Shown here piece by piece: positions 47,737 through 60,776 of a DNA stretch of 64,000 nt. This stretch comes from Auanema rhodensis. Lineage: Eukaryota > Nematoda > Chromadorea > Rhabditida > Rhabditidae. Where the stretch lies: the NCBI GenBank assembly GCA_964057225.1, contig OZ059896.1:21076501-21140500 (forward strand), given 5' to 3'. The notes under the pieces were generated by a model. The model did no database searches. It saw nothing but the letters and a program-made list of their open reading frames with translations, and was not told the DNA's origin. A program made the position numbers and the translations under genes. Positions within the stretch are counted from its first letter, which is position 1; every line of letters begins with the position of its first letter.

Positions 47737-50700
47737 CTGATAACACAGATCGACGCAGCTTAAAAATCCGTATCGAATGCACTATACTACATTGAGAAAC
47801 GCTTGATACAAAAATTAGTTATGATCGTTTGAAAAATGATGCATTAGTGTATGTTGAGTTTCCATGTACACTCAACATTGCTTCCAAAAACATTTTGACA
47901 AAAATTTTTTCGAAAAATTTCAAAATAATTTAGCAAAAAGTAGATGTTTTTAGATTCCATTTTTAAAGGCAAAGACGATAGACAATGTTATTCAACGAAA
48001 AAATTAATTCTTCAGGGTGAAAATCGAGGATATAAGTGTGAACTTATATCAGTTGATATCTCGGTGCATTTTCAAGCTAGCGCAAATCTGATAACACAGA
48101 TCGACGCAGCTTAAAAATCCGCATCGAATGCACTATACTACATTGAGAAACGCTTGATACAAAAATTAGTTATGATCGTTTGAAAAATGATGCATTAGTG
48201 TATGTTGAGTTTCCATGTACACTCAACATTGCTTCCAAAAACATTTTGACAAAAATTTTTTCGAAAAATTTCAAAATAATTTAGCAAAAAGTAGATGTTT
48301 TTAGATTCCTTTTTTTAAGGCAAAGACGATGGACAATGTTATTCAACGAAAAAATTAATTCTTCAGGGTGAAAATCGAGGATATAAGTGTGCACTTATAT
48401 CAGTTGATATCTCGGTGCATTTTTAAGCTAGCGCAAATCTGATAACACAGATCGACGCAGCTTAAAAATCTGCATCGAATGCACTATACTACATCAAAAA
48501 ACGCTTGATACAAAAATTAGTTATGATCGTTTGAAAAATGATGCATTAGTGTATGTTGAGTTTCCATGTACACTCAACATTGCTTCCAAAAACATTTTGA
48601 CAAAAATTTTTTCGAAAAATTTCAAAATAATTTAGCAAAAAGTAGATGTTTTTAGATTCCTTTTTTTAAGGCAAAGACGATGGACAATGTTATTCAACGA
48701 AAAAATTAATTCTTCAGGGTGAAAATCGAGGATATAAGTGTGAACTTATATCAGTTGATATCTCGGTGCATTTTTAAGCTAGCGCAAATCTGATAACACA
48801 GATCGACGCAGCTTAAAAATCTGCATCGAATGCACTATACTACATCAAAAAACGCTTGATACAAAAATTAGTTATGATCGTTTGAAAAATGATGCATTAG
48901 TGTATGTTGAGTTTCCATGTACACTCAACATTGCTTCCAAAAACATTTTGACAAAAATTTTTTCGAAAAATTTCAAAATAATTTAGCAAAAAGTAGATGT
49001 TTTTAGATTCCATTTTTCAAGGCAAAGACGATAGACATTGTTATTCAACGAAAAAATTAATTCTTCAGGGTGAAAATCGAGGATATAAGTGTGAACTTAT
49101 ATCAGTTGATATCTCGATGCATTTTCAAGCTAGCGCAAATCTGATAACACAGATCGACGCAGCTTAAAAATCTGCATCGAATGCACTATACTACATCAAA
49201 AAACGCTTGATACAAAAATTAGTTATGATCGTTTGAAAAATGATGCATTAGTGTATGTTGAGTTTCCATGTACACTCAACATTGCTTCCAAAAACATTTT
49301 GACAAAAATTTTTTCGAAAAATTTCAAAATAATTTAGCAAAAAGTAGATGTTTTTAGATTCCTTTTTTTAAGGCAAAGACGATGGACAATGTTATTCAAC
49401 GAAAAAATTAATTCTTCAGGGTGAAAATCGAGGATATAAGTGTGAACTTATATCAGTTGATATCTCGGTGCATTTTCAAGCTAGCGCAAATCTGATAATA
49501 CAGATCGACGCAGCTTAAAAATCCGCATCGAATGCACTATACTACATTGAGAAACGCTTAATACAAAAATTAGTTATGATCGTTTGAAAAATGATGCATT
49601 AGTGTATGTTGAGTTTCCATGTACACTCAACATTGCTTCCAAAAACATTTTGACAAAAATTTTTTCGAAAAATTTCAAAATAATTTAGCAAAAAGTAGAT
49701 GTTTTTAGATTCCATTTTTCAAGGCAAAGACGATAGACATTGTTATTCAACGAAAAAATTAATTCTTCAGGGTGAAAATCGAGGATATAAGTGTGAACTT
49801 ATATCAGTTGATATCTCGGTGCATTTTCAAGCTAGCGCAAATCTGATAACACAGATCAACGCAGCTTAAAAATCCGCATCGATTGCACTATACTACATTG
49901 AGAAACGCTTGATACAAAAATTAGTTATGATCGTTTGAAAAATGATGCATTAGTGTATGTTGAGTTTCCATGTACACTCAACATTGCTTCCAAAAACATT
50001 TTGACAAAAATTTTTTCGAAAAATTTCAAAATAATTTAGCAAAAAGTAGATGTTTTTAGATTCCATTTTTCAAGGCAAAGACGATGGACAAGGTTATTCA
50101 ACGAAAAAATTAATTCTTCAGGACGAAAATCGAGGATATAAGTGTGAACTTATATCAGTTGATATCTCGGGGCATTTTTAAGCTAGCGCAAATCTGATAA
50201 CACAGATCGACGCAGCTTAAAAATCCGCATCGAATGCACTATACTACATTGAGAAACGCTTAATACAAAAATTAGTTATGATCGTTTGAAAAATGATGCA
50301 TTAGTGTATGTTGAGTTTCCATGTACACTCAACATTGCTTCCAAAAACATTTTGACAAAAATTTTTTCGAAAAATTTCAAAATAATTTAGCAAAAAGTAG
50401 ATGTTTTTAGATTCCTTTTTTTAAGGCAAAGACGATGGACAATGTTATTCAACGAAAAAATTTATTCTTCAGGACGAAAATCGAGGATATAAGTGTGAAC
50501 TTATATCAGTTGATATCTCGGTGCATTTTTAAGCTAGCGCAAATCGGATAACACAGATCGACGCAGCTTAAAAATCCGCATCGAATGCACTATACTACAT
50601 TGAGAAACGCTTAATACAAAAATTAGTTATGATCGTTTGAAAAATGATGCATTAGTGTATGTTGAGTTTCCATGTACACTCAACATTGCTTCCAAAAACA

Positions 50701-50895
50701 TTTTGACAAAAATTTTTTCGAAAAATTTCAAAATAATTTAGCAAAAAGTAGATGTTTTTAGATTCCATTTTTCAAGGCAAAGACGATGGACAATGTTATT
50801 CAACGAAAAAATTAATTCTTCAGGGTGAAAATCGAGGATATAAGTGTGAACTTATATCAGTTGATATCTCGGGGCATTTTTAAGCTAGCGCAAAT
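47737..50895 (+). repeat. 8-monomer block, scrambled copy 2 (M137-M145)
   Basis: M137 (TCCGTAT, K), M138 (GTGCACTT), M139 (CATCAAAAAACG) and M140 (GACATTG, CTCGATGC) follow the block order. M140 and M141 both also carry CATCAAAAAACG. M142 repeats GACATTG. M143 combines CATCGATTGC, A tract, ACAAGGTT, AGGACG and GGGGCAT, features that belong to three separate units in the other copies. M144 and M145 close the block with AATTTATTC/AGGACG and then CGGATAAC/GGGGCAT. Confidence 0.75.
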
Positions 50896-53703
50896 CTGAT
50901 AACACAGATCGACGCAGCTTAAAAATCCGCATCGAATGCACTATACTACATCAAGAAACGCTTGATACAAAAATTAGTTATGATCGTTTGAAAAATGATG
51001 CATTAGTGTATGTTGAGTTTCCATGTACACTCAACATTGCTTCCAAAAACATTTTGACAAAAATTTTTTCGAAAAATTTCAAAATAATTTAGCAAAAAGT
51101 AGATGTTTTTAGATTCCTTTTTTTAAGGCAAAGACGATGGACAATGTTATTCAACGAAAAAATTAATTCTTCAGGACGAAAATCGAGGATATAAGTGTGA
51201 ACTTATATCAGTTGATATCTCGGTGCATTTTCAAGCTAGCGCAAATCTGATAACACAGATCGACGCAGCTTAAAAATCCGCATCGAATGCACTATACTAC
51301 ATTGAGAAACGCTTGATACAAAAATTAGTTATGATCGTTTGAAAAATGATGCATTAGTGTATGTTGAGTTTCCATGTACACTCAACATTGCTTCCAAAAA
51401 CATTTTGACAAAAATTTTTTCGAAAAATTTCAAAATAATTTAGCAAAAAGTAGATGTTTTTAGATTCCATTTTTCAAGGCAAAGACGATAGACAATGTTA
51501 TTCAACGAAAAAATTAATTCTTCAGGGTGAAAATCGAGGATATAAGTGTGAACTTATATCAGTTGATATCTCGGTGCATTTTCAAGCTAGCGCAAATCTG
51601 ATAACACAGATCGACGCAGCTTAAAAATCCGCATCGAATGCACTATACTACATTGAGAAACGCTTGATACAAAAATTAGTTATGATCGTTTGAAAAATGA
51701 TGCATTAGTGTATGTTGAGTTTCCATGTACACTCAACATTGCTTCCAAAAACATTTTGACAAAAATTTTTTCGAAAAATTTCAAAATAATTTAGCAAAAA
51801 GTAGATGTTTTTAGATTCCATTTTTCAAGGCAAAGACGATAGACAATGTTATTCAACGAAAAAATTAATTCTTCAGGGTGAAAATCGAGGATATAAGTGT
51901 GAACTTATATCAGTTGATATCTCGGTGCATTTTTAAGCTAGCGCAAATCTGATAACACAGATCGACGCAGCTTAAAAATCCGTATCGAATGCACTATACT
52001 ACATTGAGAAACGCTTGATACAAAAATTAGTTATGATCGTTTGAAAAATGATGCATTAGTGTATGTTGAGTTTCCATGTACACTCAACATTGCTTCCAAA
52101 AACATTTTGACAAAAATTTTTTCGAAAAATTTCAAAATAATTTAGCAAAAAGTAGATGTTTTTAGATTCCATTTTTCAAGGCAAAGACGATGGACAATGT
52201 TATTCAACGAAAAAATTAATTCTTCAGGGTGAAAATCGAGGATATAAGTGTGAACTTATATCAGTTGATATCTCGGGGCATTTTTAAGCTAGCGCAAATC
52301 TGATAACACAGATCGACGCAGCTTAAAAATCCGCATCGAATGCACTATACTACATCAAGAAACGCTTGATACAAAAATTAGTTATGATCGTTTGAAAAAT
52401 GATGCATTAGTGTATGTTGAGTTTCCATGTACACTCAACATTGCTTCCAAAAACATTTTGACAAAAATTTTTTCGAAAAATTTCAAAATAATTTAGCAAA
52501 AAGTAGATGTTTTTAGATTTCTTTTTTTAAGGCAAAGACGATGGACAATGTTATTCAACGAAAAAATTAATTCTTCAGGACGAAAATCGAGGATATAAGT
52601 GTGAACTTATATCAGTTGATATCTCGGTGCATTTTCAAGCTAGCGCAAATCTGATAACACAGATCGACGCAGCTTAAAAATCCGCATCGAATGCACTATA
52701 CTACATTGAGAAACGCTTGATACAAAAATTAGTTATGATCGTTTGAAAAATGATGCATTAGTGTATGTTGAGTTTCCATGTACACTCAACATTGCTTCCA
52801 AAAACATTTTGACAAAAATTTTTTCGAAAAATTTCAAAATAATTTAGCAAAAAGTAGATGTTTTTAGATTCCATTTTTCAAGGCAAAGACGATAGACAAT
52901 GTTATTCAACGAAAAAATTAATTCTTCAGGGTGAAAATCGAGGATATAAGTGTGAACTTATATCAGTTGATATCTCGGTGCATTTTCAAGCTAGCGCAAA
53001 TCTGATAACACAGATCGACGCAGCTTAAAAATCCGCATCGAATGCACTATACTACATTGAGAAACGCTTGATACAAAAATTAGTTATGATCGTTTGAAAA
53101 ATGATGCATTAGTGTATGTTGAGTTTCCATGTACACTCAACATTGCTTCCAAAAACATTTTGACAAAAATTTTTTCGAAAAATTTCAAAATAATTTAGCA
53201 AAAAGTAGATGTTTTTAGATTCCATTTTTCAAGGCAAAGACGATAGACAATGTTATTCAACGAAAAAATTAATTCTTCAGGGTGAAAATCGAGGATATAA
53301 GTGTGAACTTATATCAGTTGATATCTCGGTGCATTTTTAAGCTAGCGCAAATCTGATAACACAGATCGACGCAGCTTAAAAATCCGTATCGAATGCACTA
53401 TACTACATTGAGAAACGCTTGATACAAAAATTAGTTATGATCGTTTGAAAAATGATGCATTAGTGTATGTTGAGTTTCCATGTACACTCAACATTGCTTC
53501 CAAAAACATTTTGACAAAAATTTTTTCGAAAAATTTCAAAATAATTTAGCAAAAAGTAGATGTTTTTAGATTCCATTTTTAAAGGCAAAGACGATAGACA
53601 ATGTTATTCAACGAAAAAATTAATTCTTCAGGGTGAAAATCGAGGATATAAGTGTGAACTTATATCAGTTGATATCTCGGTGCATTTTCAAGCTAGCGCA
53701 AAT
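50896..53703 (+). repeat. Monomers M146-M153
   Basis: M146 is CATCAAG with P tract and AGGACG. M147, M148, M151 and M152 are A-tract, GATAGAC, CTTGAT units like domain 2; M147 and M151 end CATTTTCAAG, while M148 and M152 end CATTTTTAAG and are followed by TCCGTAT units (M149, M153). M150 has a hybrid tract, tcttttttta. M146-M148 and M150-M152 are a 4-monomer-spaced repeat. Confidence 0.75.
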
Positions 53704-56700
53704 CTGATAACACAGATCGACGCAGCTTAAAAATCCGCATCGAATGCACTATACTACATTGAGAAACGCTTGATACAAAAATTAGTTATGATCGTTTGAA
53801 AAATGATGCATTAGTGTATGTTGAGTTTCCATGTACACTCAACATTGCTTCCAAAAACATTTTGACAAAAATTTTTTCGAAAAATTTCAAAATAATTTAG
53901 CAAAAAGTAGATGTTTTTAGATTCCATTTTTAAAGGCAAAGACGATAGACAATGTTATTCAACGAAAAAATTAATTCTTCAGGGTGAAAATCGAGGATAT
54001 AAGTGTGAACTTATATCAGTTGATATCTCGGTGCATTTTCAAGCTAGCGCAAATCTGATAACACAGATCGACGCAGCTTAAAAATCCGCATCGAATGCAC
54101 TATACTACATTGAGAAACGCTTGATACAAAAATTAGTTATGATCGTTTGAAAAATGATGCATTAGTGTATGTTGAGTTTCCATGTACACTCAACATTGCT
54201 TCCAAAAACATTTTGACAAAAATTTTTTCGAAAAATTTCAAAATAATTTAGCAAAAAGTAGATGTTTTTAGATTCCTTTTTTTAAGGCAAAGACGATGGA
54301 CAATGTTATTCAACGAAAAAATTAATTCTTCAGGGTGAAAATCGAGGATATAAGTGTGCACTTATATCAGTTGATATCTCGGTGCATTTTTAAGCTAGCG
54401 CAAATCTGATAACACAGATCGACGCAGCTTAAAAATCTGCATCGAATGCACTATACTACATCAAAAAACGCTTGATACAAAAATTAGTTATGATCGTTTG
54501 AAAAATGATGCATTAGTGTATGTTGAGTTTCCATGTACACTCAACATTGCTTCCAAAAACATTTTGACAAAAATTTTTTCGAAAAATTTCAAAATAATTT
54601 AGCAAAAAGTAGATGTTTTTAGATTCCTTTTTTTAAGGCAAAGACGATGGACAATGTTATTCAACGAAAAAATTAATTCTTCAGGGTGAAAATCGAGGAT
54701 ATAAGTGTGAACTTATATCAGTTGATATCTCGGTGCATTTTTAAGCTAGCGCAAATCTGATAACACAGATCGACGCAGCTTAAAAATCTGCATCGAATGC
54801 ACTATACTACATCAAGAAACGCTTGATACAAAAATTAGTTATGATCGTTTGAAAAATGATGCATTAGTGTATGTTGAGTTTCCATGTACACTCAACATTG
54901 CTTCCAAAAACATTTTGACAAAAATTTTTTCGAAAAATTTCAAAATAATTTAGCAAAAAGTAGATGTTTTTAGATTCCATTTTTCAAGGCAAAGACGATA
55001 GACATTGTTATTCAACGAAAAAATTAATTCTTCAGGGTGAAAATCGAGGATATAAGTGTGAACTTATATCAGTTGATATCTCGATGCATTTTCAAGCTAG
55101 CGCAAATCTGATAACACAGATCGACGCAGCTTAAAAATCCGCATCGATTGCACTATACTACATTGAGAAACGCTTGATACAAAAATTAGTTATGATCGTT
55201 TGAAAAATGATGCATTAGTGTATGTTGAGTTTCCATGTACACTCAACATTGCTTCCAAAAACATTTTGACAAAAATTTTTTCGAAAAATTTCAAAATAAT
55301 TTAGCAAAAAGTAGATGTTTTTAGATTCCTTTTTTTAAGGCAAAGACGATGGACAATGTTATTCAACGAAAAAATTAATTCTTCAGGACGAAAATCGAGG
55401 ATATAAGTGTGAACTTATATCAGTTGATATCTCGGTGCATTTTCAAGCTAGCGCAAATCTGATAACACAGATCGACGCAGCTTAAAAATCCGCATCGAAT
55501 GCACTATACTACATTGAGAAACGCTTAATACAAAAATTAGTTATGATCGTTTGAAAAATGATGCATTAGTGTATGTTGAGTTTCCATGTACACTCAACAT
55601 TGCTTCCAAAAACATTTTGACAAAAATTTTTTCGAAAAATTTCAAAATAATTTAGCAAAACGTAGTTGTTTTTAGATTCCATTTTTCAAGGCAAAGACGA
55701 TGGACAATGTTATTCAACGAAAAAATTAATTCTTCAGGGTGAAAATCGAGGATATAAGTGTGAACTTATATCAGTTGATATCTCGATGCATTTTCAAGCT
55801 AGCGCAAATCTGATAACACAGATCGACGCAGCTTAAAAATCCGCATCGATTGCACTATACTACATTGAGAAACGCTTGATACAAAAATTAGTTATGATCG
55901 TTTGAAAAATGATGCATTAGTGTATGTTGAGTTTCCATGTACACTCAACATTGCTTCCAAAAACATTTTGACAAAAATTTTTTCGAAAAATTTCAAAATA
56001 ATTTAGCAAAAAGTAGATGTTTTTAGATTCCTTTTTTTAAGGCAAAGACGATGGACAATGTTATTCAACGAAAAAATTAATTCTTCAGGACGAAAATCGA
56101 GGATATAAGTGTGAACTTATATCAGTTGATATCTCGGTGCATTTTCAAGCTAGCGCAAATCTGATAACACAGATCGACGCAGCTTAAAAATCCGCATCGA
56201 ATGCACTATACTACATTGAGAAACGCTTAATACAAAAATTAGTTATGATCGTTTGAAAAATGATGCATTAGTGTATGTTGAGTTTCCATGTACACTCAAC
56301 ATTGCTTCCAAAAACATTTTGACAAAAATTTTTTCGAAAAATTTCAAAATAATTTAGCAAAAAGTAGATGTTTTTAGATTCCTTTTTTTAAGGCAAAGAC
56401 GATGGACAAGGTTATTCAACGAAAAAATTAATTCTTCAGGACGAAAATCGAGGATATAAGTGTGAACTTATATCAGTTGATATCTCGGTGCATTTTCAAG
56501 CTAGCGCAAATCTGATAACACAGATCGACGCAGCTTAAAAATCCGCATCGAATGCACTATACTACATTGAGAAACGCTTAATACAAAAATTAGTTATGAT
56601 CGTTTGAAAAATGATGCATTAGTGTATGTTGAGTTTCCATGTACACTCAACATTGCTTCCAAAAACATTTTGACAAAAATTTTTTCGAAAAATTTCAAAA

Positions 56701-57213
56701 TAATTTAGCAAAAAGTAGATGTTTTTAGATTCCTTTTTTTAAGGCAAAGACGATGGACAATGTTATTCAACGAAAAAATTTATTCTTCAGGACGAAAATC
56801 GAGGATATAAGTGTGAACTTATATCAGTTGATATCTCGGTGCATTTTTAAGCTAGCGCAAATCGGATAACACAGATCGACGCAGCTTAAAAATCCGCATC
56901 GAATGCACTATACTACATTGAGAAACGCTTAATACAAAAATTAGTTATGATCGTTTGAAAAATGATGCATTAGTGTATGTTGAGTTTCCATGTACACTCA
57001 ACATTGCTTCCAAAAACATTTTGACAAAAATTTTTTCGAAAAATTTCAAAATAATTTAGCAAAAAGTAGATGTTTTTAGATTCCATTTTTCAAGGCAAAG
57101 ACGATGGACAATGTTATTCAACAAAAAAATTAATTCTTCAGGGTGAAAATCGAGGATATAAGTGTGAACTTATATCAGTTGATATCTCGGGGCATTTTTA
57201 AGCTAGCGCAAAT
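53704..57213 (+). repeat. 8-monomer block, copy 3 with two extra units (M154-M163)
   Basis: M154-M158 follow M107-M111 (offset 47 monomers) and M161-M163 follow M112-M114 (offset 49). The two extra units are M159, which has private ACGTAGTTG and ends CTCGATGC, and M160, which repeats the CATCGATTGC/P/AGGACG type of M158. M163 has a private CAACAAAAAAATT. The extra pair is best explained by a local two-monomer exchange. Confidence 0.8.
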
Positions 57214-57617
57214 CTGATAACACAGATCGACGCAGCTTAAAAATCCGCATCGAATGCACTATACTACATCAAGAAACGCTTGATACAAAAATTAGTTATG
57301 ATCGTTTGAAAAATGATGCATTAGTGTATGTTGAGTTTCCATGTACACTCAACATTGCTTCCAAAAACATTTTGACAAAAATTTTTTCAAAAAATGTACA
57401 CTCAACATTGCTTCCAAAAACATTTTGACAAAAATTTTTTCGAAAAATTTCAAAATAATTTAGCAAAAAGTAGATGTTTTTAGATTCCTTTTTTTAAGGC
57501 AAAGACGATGGACAATGTTATTCAACGAAAAAATTAATTCTTCAGGGTGAAAATCGAGGATATAAGTGTGAACTTATATCAGTTGATATCTCGGTGCATT
57601 TTCAAGCTAGCGCAAAT
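57214..57617 (+). repeat. Long monomer M164 (404 bp)
   Basis: This is the only unit with a length other than 351 bp. It begins as a CATCAAG/CTTGAT unit, carries a 53-bp internal duplication, and ends as a P-tract, GATGGAC, CATTTTCAAG unit. It follows a GGGGCAT unit, as most CATCAAG units in domain 4 do. The unit shifts the array phase by 53 bp for everything to its right. Confidence 0.95.
57342..57447 (+). repeat. 53-bp tandem duplication
   Basis: The segment starting TGTACACTCAAC at 57342 restarts at 57395. The first copy ends with TTTTTTCAAAAAA, where a normal unit has TTTTTTCGAAAAA, so the CpG at p175-176 is changed to CA next to the junction (57389). The breakpoint joins the AAAAAT at p177-182 to the AT of CCATGTAC at p126-133, a 2-bp microhomology. 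It duplicates most of the AT-rich dyad. Confidence 0.95.
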
Positions 57618-59021
57618 CTGATAACACAGATCGACGCAGCTTAAAAATCCGCATCGAATGCACTATACTACATTGAGAAACGCTTGATACAAAAATTAGT
57701 TATGATCGTTTGAAAAATGATGCATTAGTGTATGTTGAGTTTCCATGTACACTCAACATTGCTTCCAAAAACATTTTGACAAAAATTTTTTCGAAAAATT
57801 TCAAAATAATTTAGCAAAAAGTAGATGTTTTTAGATTCCATTTTTCAAGGCAAAGACGATAGACAATGTTATTCAACGAAAAAATTAATTCTTCAGGGTG
57901 AAAATCGAGGATATAAGTGTGAACTTATATCAGTTGATATCTCGGTGCATTTTCAAGCTAGCGCAAATCTGATAACACAGATCGACGCAGCTTAAAAATC
58001 CGCATCGAATGCACTATACTACATTGAGAAACGCTTGATACAAAAATTAGTTATGATCGTTTGAAAAATGATGCATTAGTGTATGTTGAGTTTCCATGTA
58101 CACTCAACATTGCTTCCAAAAACATTTTGACAAAATTTTTTTCGAAAAATTTCAAAATAATTTAGCAAAAATTAGATGTTTTTAGATTCCTTTTTTTAAG
58201 GCAAAGACGATGGACAATGTTATTCAACGAAAAAATTAATTCTTCAGGGTGAAAATCGAGGATATAAGTGTGAACTTATATCAGTTGATATCTCGGTGCA
58301 TTTTCAAGCTAGCGCAAATCTGATAACACAGATCGACGCAGCTTAAAAATCCGCATCGAATGCACTATACTACATTGAGAAACGCTTGATACAAAAATTA
58401 GTTATGATCGTTTGAAAAATGATGCATTAGTGTATGTTGAGTTTCCATGTACACTCAACATTGCTTCCAAAAACATTTTGACAAAATTTTTTTCGAAAAA
58501 TTTCAAAATAATTTAGCAAAAATTAGATGTTTTTAGATTCCTTTTTTTAAGGCAAAGACGATGGACAATGTTATTCAACGAAAAAATTAATTCTTCAGGG
58601 TGAAAATCGAGGATATAAGTGTGAACTTATATCAGTTGATATCTCGGTGCATTTTCAAGCTAGCGCAAATCTGATAACACAGATCGACGCAGCTTAAAAA
58701 TCCGCATCGAATGCACTATACTACATTGAGAAACGCTTGATACAAAAATTAGTTATGATCGTTTGAAAAATGATGCATTAGTGTATGTTGAGTTTCCATG
58801 TACACTCAACATTGCTTCCAAAAACATTTTGACAAAAATTTTTTCGAAAAATTTCAAAATAATTTAGCAAAAAGTAGATGTTTTTAGATTCCATTTTTCA
58901 AGGCAAAGACGATAGACAATGTTATTCAACGAAAAAATTAATTCTTCAGGGTGAAAATCGAGGATATAAGTGTGAACTTATATCAGTTGATATCTCGGTG
59001 CATTTTCAAGCTAGCGCAAAT
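57618..59021 (+). repeat. Monomers M165-M168
   Basis: M165 and M168 are domain-2-type A-tract, GATAGAC units. M166 and M167 are nearly identical P-tract units with GACAAAATTTTTTT and GCAAAAATTAGATG, a type confined to the right end of the window. Confidence 0.8.
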
Positions 59022-60776
59022 CTGATAACACAGATCGACGCAGCTTAAAAATCCGCATCGAATGCACTATACTACACTGAGAAACGCTTGATACAAAAAT
59101 TAGTTATGATCGTTTGAAAAATGATGCATTAGTGTATGTTGAGTTTCCATGTACACTCAACATTGCTTCCAAAAACATTTTGACAAAATTTTTTTCGAAA
59201 AATTTCAAAATAATTTAGCAAAAATTAGATGTTTTTAGATTCCTTTTTTTAAGGCAAAGACGATGGACAATGTTATTCAACGAAAAAATTAATTCTTCAG
59301 GGTGAAAATCGAGGATATAAGTGTGAACTTATATCAGTTGATATCTCGGTGCATTTTCAAGCTAGCGCAAATCTGATAACACAGATCGACGCAGCTTAAA
59401 AATCCGCATCGAATGCACTATACTACATTGAGAAACGCTTGATACAAAAATTAGTTATGATCGTTTGAAAAATGATGCATTAGTGTATGTTGAGTTTCCA
59501 TGTACACTCAACATTGCTTCCAAAAACATTTTGACAAAAATTTTTTCGAAAAATTTCAAAATAATTTAGCGAAAAGTAGATGTTTTTAGATTCCTTTTTT
59601 TAAGGCAAAGACGATGGACAATGTTATTCAACGAAAAAATTAATTCTTCAGGACGAAAATCGAGGATATAAGTGTAAACTTATATCAGTTGATATCTCGG
59701 TGCATTTTTAAGCTAGCGCAAATCTGATAACACAGATCGACGCAGCTTAAAAATCCGCATCGAATGCACTATACTACATTGAGAAACGCTTAATACAAAA
59801 ATTAGTTATGATCGTTTGAAAAATGATGCATTAGTGTATGTTGAGTTTCCATGTACACTCAACATTGCTTCCAAAAACATTTTGACAAAAATTTTTTCGA
59901 AAAATTTCAAAATAATTTAGCAAAAAGTAGATGTTTTTAGATTCCATTTTTCAAGGCAAAGACGATAGACAATGTTATTCAACGAAAAAATTAATTCTTC
60001 AGGGTGAAAATCGAGGATATAAGTGTGAACTTATATCAGTTGATATCTCGGTGCATTTTCAAGCTAGCGCAAATCTGATAACACAGATCGACGCAGCTTA
60101 AAAATCCGCATCGAATGCACTATACTACATTGAGAAACGCTTGATACAAAAATTAGTTATGATCGTTTGAAAAATGATGCATTAGTGTATGTTGAGTTTC
60201 CATGTACACTCAACATTGCTTCCAAAAACATTTTGACAAAATTTTTTTCGAAAAATTTCAAAATAATTTAGCAAAAATTAGATGTTTTTAGATTCCTTTT
60301 TTTAAGGCAAAGACGATGGACAATGTTATTCAACGAAAAAATTAATTCTTCAGGGTGAAAATCGAGGATATAAGTGTGAACTTATATCAGTTGATATCTC
60401 GGTGCATTTTCAAGCTAGCGCAAATCTGATAACACAGATCGACGCAGCTTAAAAATCCGCATCGAATGCACTATACTACATTGAGAAACGCTTGATACAA
60501 AAATTAGTTATGATCGTTTGAAAAATGATGCATTAGTGTATGTTGAGTTTCCATGTACACTCAACATTGCTTCCAAAAACATTTTTACAAAAATTTTTTC
60601 GAAAAATTTCAAAATAATTTAGCAAAAAGTAGATGTTTTTAGATTCCATTTTTCAAGGCAAAGACGATAGACAATGTTATTCAACGAAAAAATTAATTCT
60701 TCAGGGTGAAAATCGAGGATATAAGTGTGAACTTATATCAGTTGATATCTCGGTGCATTTTCAAGCTAGCGCAAAT
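59022..60776 (+). repeat. 5-monomer HOR copy 1 (M169-M173)
   Basis: The order is: (1) ATTAGATG with P tract; (2) P tract, AGGACG, GTGTAAACTT, CATTTTTAAG; (3) CTTAAT, A tract, GATAGAC; (4) ATTAGATG with P tract; (5) A tract, GATAGAC, CATTTTCAAG. The unit is 1,755 bp. Private changes are CTACACTGAG in M169 and CATTTTTAC in M173. M170 has GCGAAAAG, shared with M180. Confidence 0.85.
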
